From Curvibacter sp. (GTDB lineage: Bacteria > Pseudomonadota > Gammaproteobacteria > Burkholderiales > Burkholderiaceae_C), in the NCBI GenBank assembly GCA_020621965.1, contig JAHRYV010000025.1, forward strand, positions 1 to 46,416: a stretch of DNA of 46,416 nucleotides, given 5' to 3'. The notes under the pieces are model-generated. The model ran no database searches. It was given only the letters and a program-made list of their open reading frames with translations, and was not told where the DNA came from. This document shows, piece after piece, positions 29,799 to 37,031 of this stretch. The position numbers were made by a program, and so were the translations under genes. How positions within the stretch are numbered: the stretch's first letter is position 1; each line of letters opens with the position of its first letter.

Positions 29799-30937
29799 AA
29801 GCGCATGAACCTTTCGTCAAAACCCAGCGGCAGGATGCGACCGCGCTCGGCCAGGAACTGGCGGCGCCAGCGGCGCAGCGTCTCGGCGTAATCGGGCCCG
29901 AAGGCCAGCTCGTCCACCACCCGCAGGCCGGCCGCGGCGGCCTGGCGGCGGAATTCGGTCGGGCTGGGCAGGCAGCCGCCGGGGAAGATGTACTGCTGGA
30001 TGAAGTCGGTCGAGCCGAGGTAGCGCTCGAACAGGGAGTCGTCGATGACGATGCTCTGGATGCAGGCGCGCCCGCCGGTCTTGAGCAGTCGGGCCACGCT
30101 CTGGAAGTAGGTCGGCCAGTATTCCTGGCCCACGGCTTCCACCATCTCGATCGAACAGATGGCGTCGTACGGGCCGTCGTTGATGTCGCGGTAGTCCTGC
30201 AGGCGCAGGTCGGCGCGGGCCGCCGCGTCGCCCCCCAGATTCGACAAACGCTCCCGACCCCAGGCCAGCTGCTCGGTGCTGAGCGTGACGCCGGTGAGCC
30301 GGGCCTGGAACTCGGTGACCGCCATCTCGGCCAGCGCACCCCAGCCGCAGCCGATCTCCAGCACGCGGTCGCCGGGCAACACGCCAGCCAGACGCAGGGC
30401 CCGGCGCACCTTGGCGCGCTGCGCCTGCACCAGGTCGCCGCCCGGTTGGCCCTCGAACCAGGCCGCGGAGTAGTTCATGGTCTCGTCCAGCCACAGGCGG
30501 TAGAAGGCGTTGCCCAGGTCGTAGTGGGCGTGGATGTTCTTGCGGCTGTTGGTTTTGGTGTTGCGGTGGAACAGATGGCGCAGGCGATAGAACAGGCGGC
30601 CCAGCCAGCTGCCGTAGACCACGTCTTCCAGTTCCTGGCGGTTGCGGATGAACAGGCGCAGCAGCGCGGCCAGGTCGGGCGTGGACCAGTCGCCGTCCCT
30701 ATAACTTTCGGCAAAGCCGATGTCACCCGATTTGAGCGCGGCTGTGAACACGCTCCAGTGGTGCAGCCGCAGCGCGGCCACGGGCTGGGCGCCGCTGCCG
30801 AACTGGCGCGTGCTGCCGTCCGGCAGTTGCAGGCTGAGCGTGCCGTGGCGCAGACCTTGCAGCAGGCGCAAGACGGTGCGGGCACTGGCGGGGGCGCTGC
30901 GCGGCAGCGTCGGGCGGGAGGCCGTGGTGGTGTTCAT
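29714..30937 (-). CDS. Cyclopropane-fatty-acyl-phospholipid synthase-like methyltransferase
   Basis: 407 residues. HYDLGN (138-143), FYRLWLDETMNYSAAWF, the SAM motif EIGCGWGALAEMA (194-206) and SIEMVEAVGQEYWPTYF define a Cfa-family enzyme that methylates unsaturated acyl chains of membrane phospholipids. The SIEMVEAVG form differs from the SVGMFEHVG form of E. coli Cfa. It resembles Cfa-like enzymes found beside FAD oxidoreductase and DUF1365 genes, including those linked to methylated or furan fatty acids in Rhodobacter. The exact product is uncertain. It starts 9 bases after the DUF1365 gene. Confidence 0.9.
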   Translation of the reverse strand: MNTTTASRPTLPRSAPASARTVLRLLQGLRHGTLSLQLPDGSTRQFGSGAQPVAALRLHHWSVFTAALKSGDIGFAESYRDGDWSTPDLAALLRLFIRNRQELEDVVYGSWLGRLFYRLRHLFHRNTKTNSRKNIHAHYDLGNAFYRLWLDETMNYSAAWFEGQPGGDLVQAQRAKVRRALRLAGVLPGDRVLEIGCGWGALAEMAVTEFQARLTGVTLSTEQLAWGRERLSNLGGDAAARADLRLQDYRDINDGPYDAICSIEMVEAVGQEYWPTYFQSVARLLKTGGRACIQSIVIDDSLFERYLGSTDFIQQYIFPGGCLPSPTEFRRQAAAAGLRVVDELAFGPDYAETLRRWRRQFLAERGRILPLGFDERFMRLWEFYLAYCEAAFDEANIDVVQYTLQKE

Positions 30938-30945
30938 GGTGCGGT

Positions 30946-31725
30946 TCAGCGGTTGCTCACGAAATCGGCCGGCGGTGCCGGCTTGGCGTAAAAAGGCACG
31001 CGCTTGGCCCACAGGCGCAGCGCCTGCCAGTGGATGCGCACGATCAGGGCCAGCGTCATGAGCGGCTGGCCCAGCAGGGCCTGGCGCGCCGTGGCGGCCG
31101 TGTAGGGCTGCAGCACGCCGCTGACGCTGGTCTGCAGCAGCAGGCCCTTGCCGTCGTGCAGGTCGACACAGGCCACGCTGCGCTCCACCCCGTCGCGCAC
31201 CGCGCGCAGGAAACGAAAGGCGTAGTCGCCCTCGACGCGGCAAAAGGGCGAGACGTGGAAGACCTTGGCGGTGCGCAGCTCCTGGCCGTAGCGCGGGTCT
31301 TCCAGCAGGTAGCAGTGGCGCTCGCCGAAGGTGTTGTTGACCTCGGCCACGATGGCGCGCAGCGAGCCGTCGGCGCGGTGGCAATGCCAGAAGCTGACCG
31401 GCTTGAAGGCGTACCCCAGCACACGTGGCGTGCAGTGCAGCCAGATCTCGCCATCGGCATCAAGAATGCCGTGGCGCTCCAGCAGCTCCTCCATCCAGCC
31501 CAGCGCCCCGCCCTGCGCGGCGCCGCGGCCGTCGCCGTGGTCGGCATCAAAGAAGCTCAGCCAGCCGGCGCGGTTGTGCGCCAGCACGCCGCTGCCCTGG
31601 GCGCGCATGCTGCGCAAGGGCAGCATGAGGAAGAAGGTCGGGTAGGCGAAGGCGTGGCGCCGCGGGCGCAGGCGCGTGTGGCGCACCTGGCCGACGCCGA
31701 TCAAGGGCACGCTTGCCGCCGTCAC
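30946..31725 (-). CDS. DUF1365 family protein
   Basis: 259 residues. VRHTRLRPRRHAFAYPTFFL at the start, LGYAFKPVSFWHCHRADGSL with AIVAEVNNTFGERHCYLL in the middle and FHVSPFCRVEGDYAFRF are hallmarks of DUF1365. These proteins nearly always accompany an FAD-dependent oxidoreductase and a Cfa-like enzyme. The start is GTG 31725 with GGGAGG 6 bases upstream, in a 4-base overlap with the previous gene (31722-31725). The biochemical role is not established. Confidence 0.9.
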   Translation of the reverse strand: MTAASVPLIGVGQVRHTRLRPRRHAFAYPTFFLMLPLRSMRAQGSGVLAHNRAGWLSFFDADHGDGRGAAQGGALGWMEELLERHGILDADGEIWLHCTPRVLGYAFKPVSFWHCHRADGSLRAIVAEVNNTFGERHCYLLEDPRYGQELRTAKVFHVSPFCRVEGDYAFRFLRAVRDGVERSVACVDLHDGKGLLLQTSVSGVLQPYTAATARQALLGQPLMTLALIVRIHWQALRLWAKRVPFYAKPAPPADFVSNR

Positions 31726-33017
31726 GCCGCCTCCCGGTAGTCCAGCCGCGCCAGCAGGCCCCGTGCCACGGCCAAGCCGGACTTGAGGCCGTCTTCGTGA
31801 AAGCCGTAGCCGGTCCAGGCGCCGGCATACCAGGTGCGCTGGCGGCCCTGCAGCGCGGGCAGCGCCTTTTGCGCGGCCAGCGCCCCGAGGTCGAACACCG
31901 GGTGGGAATATTCGTAGTCGCCCAGCACGTGAGCCGGCGCGATCTCGCGCAGCGGGTTGAGCGAAACCAGCACCGGCTGCTCGAAGGGCAGGGGCTGCAG
32001 CAGGTTGAGCAGGTAATGCAGGCAGACGCGGCTGTCCTCCTGCGCCGCCGCGGCCGCGCGCTCGTAGTTCCAGGCCGCCCAGGCCCGGCGGCTGGCCGGC
32101 AGCACCGAGGCGTCGGTGTGCAGCACGGCGCGGTTGGGCTGGTAGCGGATGGCGCCCAGGACCTGGGCTTCCTCGGCCGAGGGCTGGCGCAGCAGGGCCA
32201 GGGCCTGGTCGGAATGCGTGGCCAGCACCACCTGGTCGTAACGCTCGGCCCCGCGCGCGCTGTGCACGGTGACACCCTGGGCATCGCGGGCGATGGCGTG
32301 CACCGGCGTGTTCAGGCGCTTGTCGGCGATGCCGGCGACGATCTTCTCGACGTAACGGCGGGCGCCGCCGGGCACTGTCCACCACTGCGGCCGGCCGCTC
32401 ACCTGGATCAGGCCGTGGTTGTGGCAGAAGCGGATCATGGTGGCCACCGGGAACTCCAGCATCTGTGCCGTCGGGCAGCTCCAGATGCAGGCCATCATGG
32501 GCAGGAAGTACCAGTCGCGGAATTCAGCGCTGAAACGGTGTGCGTCCAGCCAGGCCCCCAGCGGCTGCGCCAGCCGGGCATCGGCGCCGGCCTCCGCCAA
32601 GTCGGTGGCCAGGCGGTTGAAACGCAGCACCTCGCGCAGCATGCGCAGGAAACGCCAGTTCAGCAGGTTGCGGCGCTGGGCAAAGACGGTGTTCAGGTCG
32701 GCGCCGTTCCACTCCAGGCGCCGGCGGCCCGTGGCGGCGGCCTGGACCGAGAAGGACATGTCGGTCTTGGCCGTGCCGACGCCGAGTTCGTCGAACAGGG
32801 CGATCAGCTCCGGGTAGGTGCGCTCGTTAAAGACCAGGAAGCCGGTGTCCACACCCCAGGTGGTGGTGCCGTGCGCGGTGGGCAGCGTGACGTCCACCGT
32901 GTGGGTATGGCCGCCAAAATAGTCGCCGGCCTCGAACAGGGTAAGTTCGGCGCGGCCGCGCAAGGCGTGCGCCACGCCCAGGCCGGCAATGCCGGAGCCG
33001 ACAATGGCGATCCTCAT
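31722..33017 (-). CDS. FAD-dependent oxidoreductase (amine-oxidase-like, COG2907 type)
   Basis: 431 residues. IAIVGSGIAGLGVAHAL (3-19) is the dinucleotide-binding motif, followed by FEAGDYFGGHTHTVDV and GVDTGFLVFNERTYPEL. WWTVPGGARRYVEKI and the C-terminal WYAGAWTGYGFHEDGLKSGL complete the FAD fold. In the Rhodobacter furan-fatty-acid pathway a related flavoprotein acts next to a Cfa-like methyltransferase; that analogy is an inference. It is the first gene of the operon; GGGAG lies upstream of ATG 33017. The promoter region is shared with the divergent photoreceptor-type regulator. Confidence 0.9.
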   Translation of the reverse strand: MRIAIVGSGIAGLGVAHALRGRAELTLFEAGDYFGGHTHTVDVTLPTAHGTTTWGVDTGFLVFNERTYPELIALFDELGVGTAKTDMSFSVQAAATGRRRLEWNGADLNTVFAQRRNLLNWRFLRMLREVLRFNRLATDLAEAGADARLAQPLGAWLDAHRFSAEFRDWYFLPMMACIWSCPTAQMLEFPVATMIRFCHNHGLIQVSGRPQWWTVPGGARRYVEKIVAGIADKRLNTPVHAIARDAQGVTVHSARGAERYDQVVLATHSDQALALLRQPSAEEAQVLGAIRYQPNRAVLHTDASVLPASRRAWAAWNYERAAAAAQEDSRVCLHYLLNLLQPLPFEQPVLVSLNPLREIAPAHVLGDYEYSHPVFDLGALAAQKALPALQGRQRTWYAGAWTGYGFHEDGLKSGLAVARGLLARLDYREAA

Positions 33018-33068
33018 CGTCCGGCTCCCGGGTGCCGGTCGCTGCCAGCCTGGTCTGGTTTCTGCATA

Positions 33069-33083
33069 TTTGACGTGGACAAA
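33069..33083. promoter_or_regulatory. Probable CarH/LitR-type operator, site B
   Basis: TTTGACGTGGACAAA is an imperfect palindrome; its reverse complement TTTGTCCACGTCAAA matches site A at 33132-33146 in 11 of 15 positions, with identical outer bases. It is 52 bases upstream of the FAD oxidoreductase start. Confidence 0.6.
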
Positions 33084-33103
33084 CTTGATTGAAAGCGGTT
33101 AAT

Positions 33104-33115
33104 ATTCGAACGAAT
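33104..33115. repeat. Inverted repeat midway between the two operator-like sites
   Basis: ATTCG-AA-CGAAT is a perfect palindrome whose centre (33109.5) almost coincides with the midpoint of sites A and B (33107.5). It may be a third protein site, or chance. Confidence 0.35.
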
Positions 33116-33131
33116 GGGCAGAATATCTTGT

Positions 33132-33146
33132 TTTGTCCTAGACAAA
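33132..33146. promoter_or_regulatory. Probable CarH/LitR-type operator, site A
   Basis: TTTGTC-CTA-GACAAA is a perfect palindrome 10 bases upstream of the regulator's GTG start. Its centre is 63 bases, about six helical turns, from that of site B, which suits a tetrameric repressor touching both. Confidence 0.65.
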
Positions 33147-33156
33147 CTAAAGAATC

Positions 33157-34128
33157 GTGAAAGACCATAACAAGGAGTCAGGAATACCCGAACCCGCCCG
33201 CACCGCCGGGCCGGGCCTCGCCCTGCCCATCGCGGCGGTGGAGCGCGACACCGGTCTTTCCAAGGACACGTTGCGGGTCTGGGAGCGGCGCTACGGCTTT
33301 CCGCAACCGGTACGCGACAGTTACGACGAGCGCCTGTACCCGCCCGAGCAGCTGGAGCGCCTGCGCCTGATTGCCCGCCTGCTGGGCAGCGGCCAGCGCC
33401 CCGGGCGCGTGGTGCCGCTGCCCCTGGCCGAGCTGCAGCAACTGCTGCTGCAGGCCGCGCCGGCCGAGGCCAGCGCGCCGGCCGGCCCCGAGCTGCAGGC
33501 CCTGCTGGCGCTGGTGCGCCAGCACGAGGCGCTGGAGCTGCGCCGCGCGCTGAACCAGGCCGTGATGCGCCTGGGCCTGGCGCGTTTCCTGACCGAGCTG
33601 TTGGCGCCGCTGAACGCGCAGGTGGGCGAAGCCTGGGTGCGCGGCGAGATCCAGGTGTTCGAGGAGCACATGTACACCGAGAGCGTGATCGCGGTGCTGC
33701 GCAGCGCCATGGGCAGCACGGGCGCGCTGCCGCAGCCGGGCATGCCGCGTGTGCTGCTGGCCACGCTGCCGCAGGAGCCGCATGTGCTGGGCCTGCTGAT
33801 GGCCGAGACCATGCTGCTGCTCGAGGGCTGCGACTGCGTCTCGCTGGGCGCCCAGACGCCGCTGGACGAGATTGCGCGGGCCGTGCAGGCCCATCGGGCG
33901 CAGATCGTGGGCCTGAGCTTCAGCCCGGCCTTTAATGCGCAGCTGCTGGTGCGCGGCCTGCAGGACTTGCGCGGCCGGCTGCCGGCCGAGGTGCAGATCT
34001 GGGCCGGCGGCAGTCACCCGGCGCTGCAACGGCGCGCGCCGCCAGGTGTGACCCCGGTACCGCGCCTGGAGGACATCGCCGGCTTGTTGACGTCCTGGCA
34101 ACGCGACCGCAGCGCGGCCCCGGCCTGA
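33157..34128 (+). CDS. MerR-family B12-binding photoreceptor-type regulator (CarH/LitR-like)
   Basis: 323 residues. The MerR helix-turn-helix is at about 22-75 (VERDTGLSKDTLRVWERRYG). A helical B12-capping domain follows (115-185) with W160-x9-E170-H171, the signature of the CarH light-sensing cap. The Rossmann B12-binding domain (197-315) has E207-P-H209-V-L-G212, whose His would be the lower cobalt ligand. Such proteins bind adenosylcobalamin, repress DNA in the dark as tetramers and release it in light. The start is GTG 33157; no ATG exists in frame before the HTH. It should control the divergent lipid-modification operon and itself, through the palindromes at 33069-33146. Light sensing is inferred from motifs. 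Confidence 0.9.
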   Translation: MKDHNKESGIPEPARTAGPGLALPIAAVERDTGLSKDTLRVWERRYGFPQPVRDSYDERLYPPEQLERLRLIARLLGSGQRPGRVVPLPLAELQQLLLQAAPAEASAPAGPELQALLALVRQHEALELRRALNQAVMRLGLARFLTELLAPLNAQVGEAWVRGEIQVFEEHMYTESVIAVLRSAMGSTGALPQPGMPRVLLATLPQEPHVLGLLMAETMLLLEGCDCVSLGAQTPLDEIARAVQAHRAQIVGLSFSPAFNAQLLVRGLQDLRGRLPAEVQIWAGGSHPALQRRAPPGVTPVPRLEDIAGLLTSWQRDRSAAPA

Positions 34129-34525
34129 GCCGCCGCAGACACGGAATGCGCAGGGGCGCGGCCAGGTCGCCGGCGATCAGCACGCGGAACACGCGGAAAG
34201 AGTTACCCATGTCACCGGCGCGAAACACCGCCGCGGCGGCACCGATGGTGAAATGTTCGCCAGTGGCCTTGAGCGGCCAGCAGGGCGGACCGGCACATGC
34301 AAAAAAAAGAAGAACGGTACTTTCTGGGCTATCTTCTGGACGATGGCCGCAGCGCAACGCATATCCCCTTCCAGTGCTTCGACGGCGCTGGCGCGCGTGA
34401 TGCGCCCTGTCGTGGCCATCGGTACGACCTGTGCCTGCCCCCTGTCCAGCTCCGTCGGGCCCGCGCCGCCGTGGCGCCACAGCCTCGGGTGATAATAGTT
34501 AACAGACCCCGACCGAATTCCCAGA
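34129..34525. other. 397-base gap without a convincing gene
   Basis: One frame from ATG 34297 (78 codons, starting MQKKEERYFLGYLLDDGRSA) ends at 34533, inside the cyclase gene. It loses protein-like character after about 30 residues. On the minus strand, GEHFTIGAAAAVFRAGDMGN with SFRVFRVLIAGDLA (about 34165-34260) reads like protein but has no start or continuation, so it may be a gene remnant; I cannot name it. A run of eight A at 34300-34307 lies between the two. GATAAT at 34492-34497 is a candidate -10 for the cyclase gene. Confidence 0.4.
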
Positions 34526-35446
34526 ATGGCTGAACTCACCATCGTCTTTGCCGACCTGACCGGTAGCACCGGCCTGTTCGAGGCACTGGGCAACAGCCAG
34601 GCGGCAGAGGTGGTGACACGCACCACGCAATGGCTGGGCCGGGTCTGCATGGCACGCGGCGGTCGCGTCATCAAGTACCTGGGTGACGGCGTGCTGGTGT
34701 CCTTCGATTACAACCCCGCGGCCGTGCTGTCGGCCATCGAGATCCAGAACGCCCACCGCGAGCGCAACAGCAACCTGCCGGGCGGCAAGCAGATGAAGAT
34801 CAAGATCGGCCTGGCGCGCGGCGAGGTGGTCGAGCAGGGCGGCGACTGCTTCGGCGACGCCGTCAACGTGGCCTCGCGCCTGAGCGACCTCTCCGGCGCC
34901 GACCAGATCTTCGCCTCCGAGAGCGTGATCAACGCCCTGCCCCATGACGAGGACATCCGCTTTCGCAACCTCGGGCCGATGGACATCCGCGGCAAGAGCG
35001 AGCCGCTGGTGATCTACCGCATCGACTGGCAACGCGACACGCCCTCCGAATTCCAGACCATGGCCTCCAGCCTGGAGACGGTGGGCTCGCCGCCCAGCCG
35101 CCTGCCCAGCACCATCGAGCTGACCTGGCACGACCGCCGGGGCCTGTTCGAAGCCACCGACATGCCGGTGTTCATGGGCCGCGGCAACGACGCGCATTTC
35201 GCCGTGCTCGACCCGCGCGTCTCGCGCCTGCATGCCCGCCTGGACCGCCGCGGCGACCTGTTCGTGCTGTCGGACATCAGCAGCTACGGCACCTGGGTGC
35301 GCTTTGCCGGCTCGACCGCCGTGATCGCGCTGCGGCGCCAGGACTGCGTGCTGCTGGACAAGGGCGAGATGGCGCTGGGCGCCTCCTTCGATGACCCGAC
35401 CGCACCCATCGTGAGCTTCTGGTTCACGAACCGCTCCGGTCTCTGA
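34526..35446 (+). CDS. Class III adenylate cyclase with C-terminal FHA domain
   Basis: 306 residues. The catalytic domain (1-165) contains the full class III set: FADLTGST with metal Asp10, KYLGDG with Lys50 and the second metal Asp54, and CFGDAVNVASRL with Asp111, Asn114 and Arg118. Lys and Asp at the purine-recognition sites fit ATP as substrate. After a linker (170-200), an FHA domain (about 212-290) has GRG (218-220), SRLHAR (233-238) and SSYGTWV (252-258), the phosphothreonine-binding residues. The protein is soluble. It could couple cAMP production to a Ser/Thr kinase, but none is seen in the window. It ends 17 bases before the RluA gene. Confidence 0.9.
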   Translation: MAELTIVFADLTGSTGLFEALGNSQAAEVVTRTTQWLGRVCMARGGRVIKYLGDGVLVSFDYNPAAVLSAIEIQNAHRERNSNLPGGKQMKIKIGLARGEVVEQGGDCFGDAVNVASRLSDLSGADQIFASESVINALPHDEDIRFRNLGPMDIRGKSEPLVIYRIDWQRDTPSEFQTMASSLETVGSPPSRLPSTIELTWHDRRGLFEATDMPVFMGRGNDAHFAVLDPRVSRLHARLDRRGDLFVLSDISSYGTWVRFAGSTAVIALRRQDCVLLDKGEMALGASFDDPTAPIVSFWFTNRSGL

Positions 35447-35462
35447 GCTGCCCGACGGCGCC

Positions 35463-36110
35463 ATGGCCGCCCTCCTCTGCCTGCACGCCGACACCGCCCT
35501 GCTGGTCGTGGACAAACCCGCCGGCCTGCTGTCGGTGCCCGGGCGCGGCCCCGACAAGCAGGACTGCGCCAGCGCCCGCGCCCAGGCGCAGTGGCCCGAC
35601 GCGCTGATCGTGCACCGGCTGGACATGGCCACCTCGGGCCTGCTGCTGCTGGCGCGCGGCGCGGCCATGCAGCGGGCCCTGAGCATGGCCTTCGAGGCGC
35701 GCCAGGTGCACAAACGCTACGTGGCGCTGGTGGGCGGCCACCTGCCGCCGCCCGCGGACGCCTGGGGCGAGATCGACCTGCCGCTCATGAGCGACTGGCC
35801 GCAGCGCCCGCGGCAGAAGGTGGACCCGGCCGGCCGCCCCAGCCGCACACGCTGGCGGGTGCTGGCGCATGAAACCGACGCCCAGGGCCGGGCGCAAACC
35901 CGGCTGGAGCTCGAGCCGGTGACCGGCCGCGCGCACCAGCTGCGCGTGCACCTGCAGGCCCTGGGCCATCCCATCCTCGGTGATGCCCTGTACGCCGATG
36001 CCGACGACCTCACGCGCAGTGAGCGCCTGCTGCTGCACGCCAGCGAGCTGGCGCTGGTCCACCCCCTCAGCGGCGAGACACTGCACTGGCACAGCCCGCC
36101 GCCGTTCTGA
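35463..36110 (+). CDS. RluA-family pseudouridine synthase
   Basis: 215 residues. HRLDMATSGLLLLA (51-64) holds the catalytic Asp54. LLVVDKPAGLLSVPGRGP is the N-terminal signature, KRYVALVGG the conserved strand, and RAHQLRVHLQALGHPILGD the RNA-contact region. There is no S4 domain, and the size fits the RluA subgroup that modifies 23S rRNA U746 and tRNA U32, although the target cannot be fixed from sequence. It follows the cyclase gene closely on the same strand. Confidence 0.92.
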   Translation: MAALLCLHADTALLVVDKPAGLLSVPGRGPDKQDCASARAQAQWPDALIVHRLDMATSGLLLLARGAAMQRALSMAFEARQVHKRYVALVGGHLPPPADAWGEIDLPLMSDWPQRPRQKVDPAGRPSRTRWRVLAHETDAQGRAQTRLELEPVTGRAHQLRVHLQALGHPILGDALYADADDLTRSERLLLHASELALVHPLSGETLHWHSPPPF

Positions 36111-36128
36111 TCCCGAAGGAGTCCCACC

Positions 36129-36884
36129 ATGGCCGACACGCATCTCTACATCCTCACCGGCGCCTCACGCGGCATGGGTCTGGCCATGGCGCAGCAACTG
36201 CTGCAGCCCGACCACACCCTGCTGTGCATCTCGCGCACGAACAACGCCGAGCTCGCCGCCCAGGCCACCCAGGCCGGCTGCAACCTGGAGCAGTGGCCGC
36301 TGGACCTGGCGCAGGGCAGCGCGGCGGCGGCCCGGCTAAGACTGTGGCTCGGCCGCCCCGGCGCGCGCCACGCCAGCGCCACGCTGATCAACAACGCCGG
36401 TGTCATCCCGCGCATCGCCCCGCTGTCCGCGCTCGACCCCGACGACCTGGCGCACGCCCTGCGGGTGGACCTGGAGGCCCCGATGCTCCTGAGCGCGGCC
36501 TTCCTCGCCGCCACCGAAGCCTGGAGCGTGCCGCGCCGCATTCTCAATATCTCCTCCGGCCTGGGCCGCCGGCCCATGGCCTCGCAGGCCGCCTACTGCG
36601 CCGCCAAGGCCGGCATCGACCTCTGCACCCGTTGCCTGGCGCTGGAGGAGGCGCACAAGCCCAACGGCGCGCGCGTCTGCGCCCTGGCCCCGGGTGTCAT
36701 CGACACCGACATGCAGGTCCAGCTGCGCGGCGCCGCGGCGCAGGACTTCCCGGACCGCGCGCGCTTCGAGCAGCTCAAGAGCGGCGGCCAGCTCGACAGC
36801 CCGCAGGCGGCGGCGCGCAAGGTGCTGGCCTATCTGGCGCGGCCCGACTTCGGCAGCGAACCGCTGGCCGACGTGCGTGGCTGA
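36129..36884 (+). CDS. SDR family oxidoreductase, sepiapterin-reductase-like
   Basis: 251 residues. LTGASRGMGLAMAQQLL (9-25) is the NADPH loop, and LINNAGV follows. The catalytic Ser is in ILNISSGLGRRPMASQAAYC, with Tyr and Lys in YCAAKAG. The short-loop form with PGVIDTDMQ resembles sepiapterin or benzil reductases. GAAGGAG is a strong ribosome binding site 9 bases before ATG 36129. It lies 18 bases after the RluA gene, probably in the same transcript. Confidence 0.88.
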   Translation: MADTHLYILTGASRGMGLAMAQQLLQPDHTLLCISRTNNAELAAQATQAGCNLEQWPLDLAQGSAAAARLRLWLGRPGARHASATLINNAGVIPRIAPLSALDPDDLAHALRVDLEAPMLLSAAFLAATEAWSVPRRILNISSGLGRRPMASQAAYCAAKAGIDLCTRCLALEEAHKPNGARVCALAPGVIDTDMQVQLRGAAAQDFPDRARFEQLKSGGQLDSPQAAARKVLAYLARPDFGSEPLADVRG

Positions 36885-36930
36885 GCCCGCGGCCAGCCGG
36901 CCTGGCGGGCGTCGGGTATTGCGTTGCGGC

Positions 36931-36944
36931 ATGATCCAGATCAA
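36931..36944 (+). promoter_or_regulatory. FNR-type box upstream of narX
   Basis: ATGAT-CCAG-ATCAA matches the FNR/Anr consensus TTGAT-N4-ATCAA in 9 of 10 positions. It is 88 bases before narX, so oxygen-limited activation of narXL is likely. Confidence 0.7.
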
Positions 36945-37031
36945 GATGCGAACCGGACCACCCTCGCCGTTTGGCGGCACACTCCTAGCCGTTCACACGG
37001 CTTTCCCGCCGCTGAACCGCCCCGACCCACC

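Noticed and set aside
34297..34533. 78-codon frame starting MQKKEERYFLGYLLDDG
   Set aside because: Protein-like for only about 30 residues, ends inside the cyclase gene and lacks a recognisable family; left as part of an unassigned gap.
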